Source of the DNA: Margaritispora aquatica
Taxonomy: Eukaryota; Ascomycota; Leotiomycetes; Helotiales; Discinellaceae
Direction: 5' to 3'
DNA length: 64,000 nucleotides
Assembly: GCA_007644065.1 (NCBI GenBank)
Contig: VJWN01000008.1
Span: forward strand, 1,242,411 to 1,306,410
Part shown: one piece after another, positions 23,351-33,214 of the stretch
Position numbering within the stretch: position 1 is the first letter of the stretch
Layout: each line of letters opens with the position of its first letter
Program-made: the position numbers and the translations under genes
The notes under the pieces: generated by a model
Told to the model about the DNA's origin: nothing
Databases searched by the model: none
What the model saw: only the letters and a program-made list of their open reading frames with translations

Positions 23351-25050
23351 ATGGTCAACTTCAAGAATTTGGCTGCAGTGACAGTTCTGCTCGCCAACAT
23401 TGATATCGCAATTGCGCAAAGTCCCCTTTACGGCCAATGTTTGTCTCCAAAATTCATACTTTCATATCACTCTAGCTGACTTGAAAAGGCGGTGGAATTT
23501 ATTGGGTTGCACAAGGTGGAGCTACTACTTGCGTTGCTCCCTATGTTTGCATCTACAGTAGCGACTACTACTCTCAATGTCTCGTAGGAACCGCAGCAAC
23601 TACAGCTAAAACGAGCACGACCGCTAAGCCGGCCTCAACATCCACCATTGCCAGCACACTGAAGACGTCAACCACGTCCTCCGTCGCAGTGTCCACTTCA
23701 GTCGCCAGTTCTGGATCGGTTGGGTATAGCACGGGAGGTGCCAACAGCATTGATGTCAAATTCAGAGCTCGTGGCAAGAAGTACTTTGGTGTTGCTACTG
23801 ATCAGGGAAGATTGACAACGGGGAGCAATGCTGCTGTCATTATGGCTGATTTCGGATCCGTTACACCCGAGAACAGCATGAAGTGGGATACTATTGAAGG
23901 TATGAGGGCTGATTTGCAAGCAAATTTGAAAGAATGAAAACTAATTTGATATGTAGCATCTCAAAACACCTTCAACTTTGCTGGTGCTGACTACTTGGTA
24001 AGATTTCTTGAAAAGATTTGCGAGATGGACCATTATCTGATCGTTGTAGGTCAACTGGGCTCAAACAAACAAGAAGCTGGTCAGAGGTCACACTCTCTGT
24101 AAGTACCAAGCGCCGAACACTCCTTACCAATGACAACTAACACTTCACAGGCTGGCACTCTCAGCTTCCATCATGGGTTAGCAGCATCACTTCTGCTACC
24201 ACTCTCACTGCTGTACTCAAGAACCATGTCACGACTGAGGTGACCCGATACAAGGGCAAGATTTACGCTTGGGTATGCTCCTCTCTAACCGCATATCTCT
24301 GATGTGCCAAACTCGCCTAGAAATCACTGCTAACTTGTAACACAGGATGTCGTGAACGAGATTTTCAACGAAGATGGTTCCATGCGCGCCTCAGTCTGGT
24401 ACAACGTCCTCGGCGAGACATTCGTCAGCATCGCTTTCGCAGCTGCTAAGGCTGCTGATCCAAACGCCAAGCTGTATATTAATGACTACAAGTAAGCTTT
24501 ACGACTCTCCTTTTCCCTCATGTCAAGCGGGACTAACAGATCTCCTTAGCCTTGATTCTGCAACCTATGCAAAGGTCACCACCGGCATGGTCGCCCACGT
24601 GAAGAAATGGATCGCAGCTGGTGTTCCTATTGAGGGTATTGGCTCGCAGGCACATCTCAGTGCCGGTGGTGCAGGAGGACAGGCTGGCGCTTTGGCTGCA
24701 TTGGCAGCGAGTGGTGTTGGAGAGGTCGCTGTCACGGAATTGGATATTGCAGGTGCTGCTGCTAGCGACTATGTCACCGTATGTTCTCCATTACTTCTCT
24801 TTGCCATAAATTGCGGAGAACTGACTTCTATTAGGCCGTGAACGCTTGTCTCAATGTTGCGAAGTGCGTCGGTGTCACTGTTTGGGGTTTGAGAGATCCG
24901 GTAAGTGCTTGAAGTGAAGGTTTTGTCCAAGTATATGAGTGCTAATGGTGCTGTGAACAGGATTCTTGGAGAGCAAGCACTACTCCACTGCTGTTCGATA
25001 CAAACTATGGGGCTAAAGCGGCTTATAATGCAATTCTTGCTGCTTTGTAG
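23351..25050 (+). CDS. Secreted endo-1,4-beta-xylanase, CBM1-GH10
   Basis: This enzyme hydrolyses internal beta-1,4 bonds of xylan outside the cell. Nine exons close in phase to 413 residues: 23351-23438, 23489-23899, 23957-23997, 24050-24098, 24151-24272, 24346-24491, 24550-24778, 24835-24900 and 24961-25050. A signal peptide (1 to about 23, ending AIAQ) is followed by an N-terminal cellulose-binding CBM1 (YGQCGG...CVAPYVC...YYSQCL), split by intron 1, and a Ser/Thr/Ala-rich linker. The GH10 barrel carries the acid/base Glu242 in WDVVNEIF and the nucleophile Glu349 in [16 protein letters not shown] and VTVWGLRD are further family marks. Eight introns is a lot for this family in ascomycetes. 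The upstream GGCTAA suggests induction by xylan breakdown products. I found no break in the frame. Confidence 0.95.
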
Positions 25051-25938
25051 GTACGCTATAAGGGTGGCGAGCGTCGGTTGGTGGGTGGTGAGGGTTCAAA
25101 GTATTGTACATATTCAGGATACAGGTACATATGGGAGCGGACAGAAATATACTGTTCTACTTTCAAGCATTAACAAAATAATCTTCTGGATACCTGTCAC
25201 ATTAGGTGCTTGGTGACCCAATACTCATAAAGAAGTGGTAGCTATTTGTTGTTGGGCGAAACGCCCGCTGGAGGTACAGACTCGTTTCAAAGACTTCAAA
25301 AGTTGTTCTAACAAGCAAGATATTATCACTTGTCTTGTTTGCCAATTATGCGCTTGTGCAGGTTATTTAACAAAGTAATGAAATTCTTTAGCAGGCTAGC
25401 AAAGAGATAGGCAATAATAATTCATGGTTGGAATGCGCCGTAACTTCTTGTTGAACGGCTATGGTTGCAAAGACAGGTGAAAGCACGGAATCAGTTCAAC
25501 AGCCCTCAAACAGTTTTCGATTTATTCCGTTTTGACTTCAGCACGAACGTTGTTTGCCACCTCGCCAGGTAAAGCAGAACACACACGTGGCGCTGTTGTC
25601 AGACCCAAAGTTTAAGGTGCACTAAATTCACGGTTGAGTAGATTGCAAGTGCTGAAGCAGAAATGGATTGTTTGTCATGCCCGAGAAGACGATGTTCTTA
25701 CTGATCAGAGTGACAGCTTTCACACTGGACCGAACATAGCTGCTCATGGTTGTCTCTCAGATATATCATGAAATATCTTTGCTATCGATCCTGCTGTAAT
25801 CATATTTCGGAATGGAGTTCAAGAGGTGATGGCATATTTACTCAGAGCAGGAGTTTTGGTTTCAACGCTGTTGGATATCATTGATCTATTGCGGCCACTA
25901 CATACCATACATTGATTTTAATACATATCATACACAGT
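25051..25938. other. Convergent intergenic region
   Basis: This is the shared 3' region of the xylanase (+) and uS9m (-). I see no gene, repeat or RNA in it. Confidence 0.5.
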
Positions 25939-26952
25939 CTATCTCTTGACCCAGGCAGGCATCTTCCTCGCCTTAACATGACCTGGCTTCTTTCTCTCCA
26001 CTCTCCTTGGATCACGGGTCACGCAGCCAGCTATTTACTGTTAGTATATATTACTCAGAAGTAGAACTAGCAGAAATGACTTACCTCGCCTCACTGCAGG
26101 CTTCAACGCTGGTTCATGAACCAACAATGCCTTTCCAACTGCCAAAGCTAAAGCTTCGGCTTGTCCTGTTGTTCCACCACCATTACAAAGGCCCCACACA
26201 TTGTACTTATCCAACCTGTTGGTAGCCTTCAATGCCCAAATGACGCTCTCCCTATCGTGCACTCTTGCAAATGCTTCTGCAAGAGTCTTTCCGTTGATCA
26301 TGACTTCCCCTGTGCCCTCAACAAGCCAGGCTCTTGCAGTCGACGTTTTCCTCCTTCCCCCTCCCAACCCTCTCCCAAATTTGTCCACGGTACGCGTTTT
26401 GGCGGCATTGCCAAAAGGATTGATGTCTCGTTTGTACTCGGCAATGGCTTTCTTGACCGCAGACGGCATCACTGCAGGATGTATCCTGTTCAAGCGGTTC
26501 AGGACTTCGATGATCTTGTAGTATTTCGACGCTTTGACATTCTCTCCCGAGATATTTCGATAGTTCGCAAGCGACTCCCAAGCAACGCGAGGCATATCTC
26601 CAGGTTGGATGGAAGGTAAAGAGGAGTATTTGTCGGCAAGAGCTTGAAGTTTCAGGTAGTTGTCCATGAACTCTGGCTGTGCTGTGAAGTACGATCGAGA
26701 AGTTGGCACCAATCGAGCATGAAAACGGAAAGCCTCTTCACCGTGGGACGCTCCTGACCTTGAATTCATCTTGTCGAATTCGAGTGGAGGTGCTGCTATC
26801 GACGCTGCGTATGATCTAGATGATGTTGAAAAGGGTTTCGTTGTCACATCAAGAGCTCGCCGCCGAATTGGTACATTGAATGAAGCATGTCGAGGAGTGT
26901 ACAGACACTTCAAGCCCTCACGGAGACTTGAAGACTGCAATGACACCTTCAT
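25939..26952 (-). CDS. mrps9: Mitochondrial small-subunit ribosomal protein uS9m
   Basis: This is a structural protein of the mitoribosome small subunit, homologous to bacterial S9. Exons 26085-26952 and 25939-26030 give 319 residues. The ATG at 26952 begins a basic, Ser-rich, acid-poor presequence ([13 protein letters not shown]...[20 protein letters not shown]) typical of matrix import. An apparent earlier start at 27015 is a TTG. The S9 core has [17 protein letters not shown] and [12 protein letters not shown]. The terminal exon, beyond a 49-nt intron, encodes the conserved tail [12 protein letters not shown]...WVKR that reaches the decoding site in S9 proteins; reading only the first open frame would lose it. 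It is divergently paired with eEF1B-gamma over 240 bp. Confidence 0.94.
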
Positions 26953-27192
26953 TGTGAGGATATAGCGTTCGCAATTGCTTGGTACGAGCAACTGAACAAT
27001 AAATTGTAGACCCAAATCTTTGTGCCTAAGGCCGAAAGCAGAGGATCACATGACAGTGCGCTAGTGCTCTTCTGTGCCCCTCTGTCGCTAGTCCAGCTAC
27101 AGTTTAGCGTCAAAGCTCTCCCACCATCAAAAAAGTTCTTCGTCGCAGCTCCAACCATCTTTCTCCTCCATCCAAACAAACAAACCGCAAAT
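26953..27192. promoter_or_regulatory. 240-bp bidirectional promoter, uS9m / eEF1B-gamma
   Basis: Only 240 bp separate the two divergent start codons. The + side near the elongation-factor ATG is pyrimidine-rich (CCATCTTTCTCCTCCATCC), common in highly expressed fungal genes. No clear TATA is visible. Confidence 0.55.
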
Positions 27193-28809
27193 ATGTCTTT
27201 CGGAAAGCTTTACACCTACCCGGTATGTCTGCTTGTCTTCAGCTCTTCCTAGATTTATATGCATCTGCAAAGAGCTTATGCTGACTTGTCTTCACAGGGT
27301 AACCCCCGCTCCACTGCCATCCTCGCAGTCGCAAAGGCCAACAATGTTGAGCTTGAGGTTGTCGAGACTGAGCCAGCAAAGGGTGTTTCAGCCGAGTATC
27401 TCAAGTTCAACAAGCTTGGAAAGGTCCCAACCTTCGTTGGCGCAGATGGTTACACTCTCCACGAGTGTATCGCCATCGCCATCTACAGTAAGTTTGAAGC
27501 TTGTTGTTCTGTTGAACAGTCATACACAATCTGCCTTCGTGGCACCCCCGCTATGATGAAAAAAATCATTCAGTTATCCCTGTCTTAACCATCCGTGTTG
27601 ATTTTTATTAATTAGACTCTGAGCACCTTCTTCACTCTTCATATCTTGTTTACAGCTTCCTTTGGATATATGCTAACACGATTAAGTCACCTCCCAGAAT
27701 GAGAAGACCACCCTCCTTGGTAAGACCAAGCAAGAGTAAGCTTAATCTGCTCTTATCTAGCAGAACAACTTGTTAATATTCCATAGCTATGCTTCTATCC
27801 TGAAGTGGATGTCCTTCTTCAACTCCGAGGTCCTTACATCTCTTGGTGGTTGGTTCCGTCCCATGATTGGCCGTGACCCATACAACAAGAAGTCTGTCGA
27901 GGATTCATCCAAGGCTGCCCTGAAGGCCGTCGCTGTCATTGAAGAGCACCTTACTCACAACACATACCTCGCTGGTGAGCGTATCACTCTCGCTGATCTT
28001 TTCGCCGCTGGCATTATCTCCCGTGGTTTCCAATTTTTCTTTGATACCAAGTGGCGCTCCGAGAACCCAAATGTTACCCGTTGGTACGCTACTGTCTACA
28101 ACCAGCCAATCTACTCTGCTGTTGTAGACAAGCTCAACTTCATTGATGAGGCCATCAAGTACACTCCTCCCAAGAAGGAGCAAGCCCCCAAGAAGGAAGC
28201 CGCTCCAAAGGCTGCCCCAAAGCCAAAGGCCAAGGAAGTCGAGGAGGAGGAGGAAGTTGCTGAAGCCCCTAAGCCCAAGCACCCTCTCGAGGCCCTTGCT
28301 AAGCCAACCATTCCTCTTGATGAGTGGAAGCGTCAATACTCCAACAGTGATACCCCCGTTGCTCTCAAGTGGTTCTGGGAGAACTTCAATGCTGAAGATT
28401 ACTCTATCTGGGCCATTGATTACAAGTACAATGATGAACTTACCCAGATCTTCATGTCATCCAACTTGATTGGTGGTTTCTTTGCCCGTCTTGAAGGTTC
28501 CCGCAAGTATATCTTCGGATGTGCCTCTGTCTATGGTGAGAAGGATGCTTCAGTCATCAAGGGTGCTTTCGTTATCCGTGGTCAAGAGGCTCTCCCAGCT
28601 TTCGATGTCGCCCCTGACTATGAGAGCTATGAGTTCACCAAGCTTGACCCAACCAAGGCTGAGGACAAGGAGTTCGTCAACGAGCAATGGACCTGGGAGA
28701 AGCCAGTTGCCGTTGCTGGCAAGGAGTATCCACATGCTGATGGCAAAGTATTCAGTTTGTTTTCACCATTCCAATCGTTCAAATTCTTGCTAATTGTTCT
28801 GCAGAGTAA
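27193..28809 (+). CDS. TEF4: Translation elongation factor eEF1B gamma subunit
   Basis: This is the scaffold subunit of the eEF1B complex that recharges eEF1A with GTP. Five exons give 413 residues: 27193-27222, 27298-27487, 27687-27735, 27787-28754 and 28805-28809. The N-terminal glutathione-transferase-like half (to about residue 210) includes GKVPTFVG and the ECIAIAIY helix. A Lys/Pro/Ala then Glu-rich linker (KKEAAPKAAPKPKAK...EEEEE) leads to the conserved C-terminal domain with DEWKRQYSN, WFWENFN and GSRKYIFG. The last coding exon is just five bases, completing VFK and the stop. Intron 2 is 199 nt, longer than its neighbours. Codons are strongly C-ending, fitting high expression. Yeast has two paralogues, TEF4 and CAM1, so the symbol marks the family only. 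Confidence 0.95.
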
Positions 28810-30730
28810 ACGTACATTTGTAAGTTTGTTGGCCACTTTCCGGAGCCTTACTTTTTCCCTTGAATTTAGCGCTTTGAGGTGACGGTGGGCAATGATGACG
28901 ATTGACGAGCTCAAGAGAATAAGCCTGAATGAAATAAAGAATAAACTAAATCTCATATATTGCATTTGTCGTGACTTTTTTTTTTTTGAATCGTCGGGTT
29001 GAGAAGATGAATTGAAATTTGTCAACCTTATTCTCGAAATCAAGTCCTGTTGGACCTGTGCCTAAGTTGACAGGCTTGTAACCTCCCCTTCGCTTACAAG
29101 TACATGAATCAAGTTCATCCTCTTCATCTTCGTCCTTAATTAATTCTAGCGTTCAAAAGCGCATAGCCTCTAGATCTTCTGTTACATCAGCACAAGCCAA
29201 AGCTGCAAGAGTAGCTCGTTCAAATCGCGAATCTTGTCGAGTTCTTTGGCTCCTGAACAATCTGTCTGCGAGAAACTTGTCACGTTCCAGCAGAAATAGA
29301 CAACAGATGCTTATTTTATGTTCTGCGCCCTTTTGTAGATGATATATTCCAAGCTCAGTACCATTTTTGGCCGAACAAAGAATATTGAAGAATTAAAGGA
29401 GGTATTAACGTATGTTGTGAATGTGTCACAATGATTGACACATTGAGAAGAGGCAAATCAGTTTAACAAGTACGAGATTTGTAGAGGTTCTTTAGTAATC
29501 TTTTCATAATTTACAAATATTGGTTTGAACAAGGACAAATTGCACTAGTCTGATTCTAAAAGTGTTGATATACTTTTCTATCAAAACCTCATTCGCAACA
29601 GGAGATTTATCAATCAATCCATTCCCAAAAGGTTCAAAACAGCAAAACTCCGGGGCGCACAACAAGTGCGACGCCCCATAGAAAACCCCCCGGCCGGGTG
29701 GGGGATTTTTGCGAAGATCCGTTGTCGTTTCGTATTTATTTTGCTGGCCTTGTCGAGTATTTGTTGATTCACCCCAAGCCAACTTTGCTCCGAGCCTTGA
29801 CGCCTACCTATTGCGCTATTGAGACCGCCTGTTGGCTTGTGTTTAAGATAGAGGGTGCCGGTGGGTTTACATATGTGAGATTTGGGGAGGGAGGGAGAGG
29901 GAGGGGTCTGTTAAGTCGCTGATATCGATTAATATTCTACTGTTGTACAGGGACGTTAGAAAGTATTTTCATATCGATTCTTGAATGCCTTACACATGAG
30001 ATTCTCTGAAACACAGACGACCGTTTACGTCTGATTCTCAATTGAGTTTGGCAGAACCGCTACACGTTCTTCAATTTCTCAATTTTTCATTACTGGGCAC
30101 ACTGTCTTATGATTATTAATGGCACTACTTTGCAAAGAGTATCCCTCAAGCTCGCTAACAAATTTCCCCAGTCAATCAAGTCCAAGTTCCTCTGACACGA
30201 GAGTGTTGCTAGCCTTATGGATTTGCTTTTCAATGTTTAAGTGATGGTAGGATAATTGATAGAGCGATCAAAGCTAGCAATTCGAACTTGAATGATGAGT
30301 AGGGAAAAGGTAGGTTGCATTTACTATCACGATATTTGAACTGCTTGATAGAAAATTTGACTCTCTCATGAACTTCTGAACTTTCAATCAATTTTTGATC
30401 TATCTGATTTTGAAGCACTGGGTATCCATCCATCTCCACCCCCTTCACAAGAACAACGCTTGATTCCTCAATTTATTCTCGCATTTATACAAATCGTGAC
30501 GTGGAAGAAGAAAACATCCTTGGTCTTGATGCTAAGGATATCATGTGTCAGCGAGAGTGTTAAGGAAAAAAGCACATTTTGATCTCCACATACCAGCACG
30601 AGAGAGGCTTATTCTAATGACGATCAAAACTCATCCTCCACCTTGACCGTATCTCCGCGAGTTTTAGCATGTCTGCGTTGTGCCTATGATTTCAAAGTGT
30701 CTCAGCTCTGAGCTGTTGAGACCTTGACTC
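28810..30730. other. Long intergenic region with GC-rich hairpins
   Basis: Between two 3' ends, 1.9 kb holds no gene I can support. A run of 12 T lies at 28976-28987. Two adjacent GC-rich inverted repeats (29652-29677 and 29686-29704) stand out in AT-rich surroundings. The flanking sequence 29500-29930 gives only chance frames and may be a decayed mobile element. Confidence 0.5.
29652..29704. repeat. Pair of adjacent GC-rich hairpins
   Basis: The first has arms GGGGCG and CGCCCC around CAC-AACAA-GTG with a three-base bulge. The second is built from CCCCCC and GGGTGGGGG around GGCC. They sit within 55 bp, about 850 bp beyond the eEF1B-gamma stop and 1 kb beyond the next gene's stop. Confidence 0.6.
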
Positions 30731-31837
30731 TTAGTCAATCTGTACAGTTTCTCTGTTTATCTGCTGCAGCTGAGGTCTGAATGGCATTGTACGCAAGCAG
30801 GCGCTGACATTCGAGTGCATAGCCAGATGATTGAGATGATCATGCACTTGAGGTAGGATATTTCCCTTCTCATTTCCATCACCAAAGAACTCTGGAATCT
30901 CAATCAGATTAAAAGGTTCACTCCTACCCTTCTCATACGAATCATCCACCAATACCGTATTCGTCTGATCCCATACTCCTCCATTCATGTAATTAGGATG
31001 CGCCTTGGCAATACCCTCATCTGTCCAGAGCTTGGTCAACCGCTTGTAGCACTGCGTCCTTAGATTATAATCAGTTGCTGTGAGGTTGAACTTGTCTCGG
31101 CCCCATATTGCGGCAACGTTCTTGCGCATGTCAGGCGAAAGAATAGCGTCGCACATCATCCTCACATTTTCAGGACGAGCAGAGGACCAAATCACAACCG
31201 TAAAGGTATCGATGCAGTACCGTAAGAATCGCTGGGTGTTGGGTCTACTGGTGAATTTTGTAGGATTTTTGCGGTTGGGACGGAAGAGCAGTGTACCATT
31301 CAGATCGATCACCACGAGAAGGTGTTGCGGCTCTTGGAGCTTGTAGACCGGGTAACTGCTTCTGTGCAGGTAGTCTTCAGTAGGGTCTGGTATACCTCCT
31401 GACCCAGCGGAAGGCTGCGTTTTCTTATCGCCGCGATCAGGCGTCATGTTGGATCTGTAGGAGTTTTGGTGCAGGCGTTTCTTGGAGTGATCCTTGAAAG
31501 CTGAGGCACTTTGGGTGTAAGAAGGTGCTTGGAGTGAAGGTGAATTGGTCGATTTGGTTGAGAGAGTAACACAGGCAAGAGACCGTGTCAGAGAGCTGAG
31601 ATCTTCTTCCTTGTTGGCTGCTGCTGGCTGGAAAGATTGAGCTTTGGGCGAGAGAGTCGACTTCCGCTTGCTCTTCTCGATCTCAGGTCCAGAAGAGGTT
31701 GTTGACTTGTTCGGGGTATGTATATTTGTGGTTTCTAGCGAGGATGCCGTACTCATTTTACGAGCCGATCGAAGTCTCAACAGAGAGGAATGGACTCGAC
31801 TGAGCGTCCGAACTGAAGTGAGTCGAGGAGCGAACAT
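30731..31837 (-). CDS. FCP1/NIF-type HAD phosphatase-like protein
   Basis: A single-exon gene of 368 residues. Residues 1-160 are Ser/Thr/Lys-rich; the first 28 are basic with no acidic residue (MFAPRLTSVRTLSRVHSSLL...), which could be a mitochondrial presequence. The NIF/FCP1 homology domain follows: motif I at 178-183 is DLNGTL, then VVIWSSARPENV (motif II) and TVLVDDSYEKG (motif IV). Active FCP/SCP phosphatases have DxDxT, where the first Asp is the nucleophile and the second the general acid. Here the second Asp is Asn (DLN), so catalysis may be altered. Relatives include Tim50, CTD phosphatases and fungal proteins of unknown role. Its ATG is 222 bp from the divergent RRP36 ATG. The start is the first ATG in frame. 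Confidence 0.88.
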   Translation of the reverse strand: MFAPRLTSVRTLSRVHSSLLRLRSARKMSTASSLETTNIHTPNKSTTSSGPEIEKSKRKSTLSPKAQSFQPAAANKEEDLSSLTRSLACVTLSTKSTNSPSLQAPSYTQSASAFKDHSKKRLHQNSYRSNMTPDRGDKKTQPSAGSGGIPDPTEDYLHRSSYPVYKLQEPQHLLVVIDLNGTLLFRPNRKNPTKFTSRPNTQRFLRYCIDTFTVVIWSSARPENVRMMCDAILSPDMRKNVAAIWGRDKFNLTATDYNLRTQCYKRLTKLWTDEGIAKAHPNYMNGGVWDQTNTVLVDDSYEKGRSEPFNLIEIPEFFGDGNEKGNILPQVHDHLNHLAMHSNVSACLRTMPFRPQLQQINRETVQID

Positions 31838-32059
31838 AAAGCAGGCAGAGGTCTTGACAACCTAAACTTTGATTCCAGACTGAGGGAGCAAATAAAATGC
31901 TGTCAATTCCTGACTGCATTGGGCTCACCGCCTGCACATGCGACTTGATAAGGTTTAGCGTACATGCAGATCGTGGGGTAGTTTTCCGAGCCGACAACTT
32001 TTTCTAAAATAGCTGCAGCATCGAGCATTTTGATACATATCACTTATAATCCGCCAAAA

Positions 32060-33045
32060 ATGTCTGCAAAACGAAAAGTCTTGGGCGATGTGATGGGAAG
32101 GAGAGTCCGAGCTCGGCGTGAAGCCAGCGAGGAAATTGAAGAAATCGAAGCGTCGGACTCTGGATCCCAGAGTAACGAATCTGAGCCAGAAAGGAAAGCT
32201 GCAATTGATGAGGAGGACTCGAATTCAGAATCAGAGCAAGACGAGGATGACGAAGAGGTGATTCCTAGATATCGTTAGCGAATGAGCTATATCTAATAAA
32301 CATCTAGTCCGACTCAGATACATCAGAATCGCCCGAAGCAGCACAAATCTCCTTCGGCGCCCTCGCAAAAGCCCACGCCTCCCTCACCGCACCGTCAAGA
32401 AAATCCTCTTCCAAAACCGGCAAACCTGCCCTCGCCGCTGATGGCTGGGAGGACAAGGAGTCCGCCGAGCGAAAAGCCGGTCGCGCTGACCGCCGCGACT
32501 TCAACCGCTCCTCGAAACACGCACCGACCGAGATATCGAGCAAGAAAGCCGTTTCGCGGAAGCGGGAAGTGGTGCCCGTCTTGAAGCGCGAGGTGCGGGA
32601 TCCAAGGTTCGAGATCTTAGCTACGGGACCTAGCGACGGGAAGCAAGACGAAGAGCGGACGAGACGAGCATATGGGTTCTTGGATGATTATCGCGAGGAT
32701 GAGATGAAGGAGATTAAGAACGCCATCAAGACGACAAGAGATGAGGAGGCGAAGGAGAAGCTGAAGAGGGCGTTGTTGAGTATGGAGAGTCGAAAGAAGG
32801 CGCAGGCGAGGAAGGACAAGGAGAATGAGATTATTAGTAGGCATAGGATGGAGGAGAGGGAGAAGGTTAAGGCGGGCAAGCAGCCTTTCTATCTCAAGAA
32901 GGCGGAACAGAAGAAGAGGATGCTCACGGAGCAGTTCGAGGGACTCAAGGGCAAGCAGCTTGATAAGGTTATGGAGCGCAGGCGGAAGAAGGTCGAGGGT
33001 AAGGAGAAGAAGAAAATGCCGTTCGCTCGGAGGGAGGTTGAGTGA
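32060..33045 (+). CDS. rrp36: rRNA biogenesis protein RRP36
   Basis: This is a nucleolar protein needed for early cleavages of pre-rRNA that release 18S rRNA in the SSU processome. Exons 32060-32257 and 32308-33045 give 311 residues. The N-terminus is acidic (Glu/Asp/Ser runs); a 50-nt intron sits inside the acidic tract. Exon 2 carries the family strings ISFGALAKA, DPRFE, AYGFLDDYRE, QPFYLKKAE and the C-terminal MPFARRE. The long helix after residue 190 is extremely Lys/Glu/Arg-rich, typical of this family. The start is ATG 32060; an upstream TTG frame is ignored. Composition shifts toward AGG/GAG codons in the C-terminal half, consistent with the Lys/Glu/Arg bias. Confidence 0.94.
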
Positions 33046-33214
33046 TGATACGCCAAGAGGATATTTGAGCTCATTGGCGTGGGATTGCATTCTAGAATGC
33101 GAAAGCCTTCATGTGCATATGTATGTTTTGAGATGTGATGTACAATTATGCCACTCAGGCTAATCTAACTCTCCTTTTTTCTATCATTACATGTGCCTTT
33201 TCCTCTTCCAACTC

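Noticed and set aside
29504..29782. 92-codon minus-strand frame over the GC-rich hairpins
   Set aside because: Composition follows the hairpins, no family match and no start context; kept only as a repeat.
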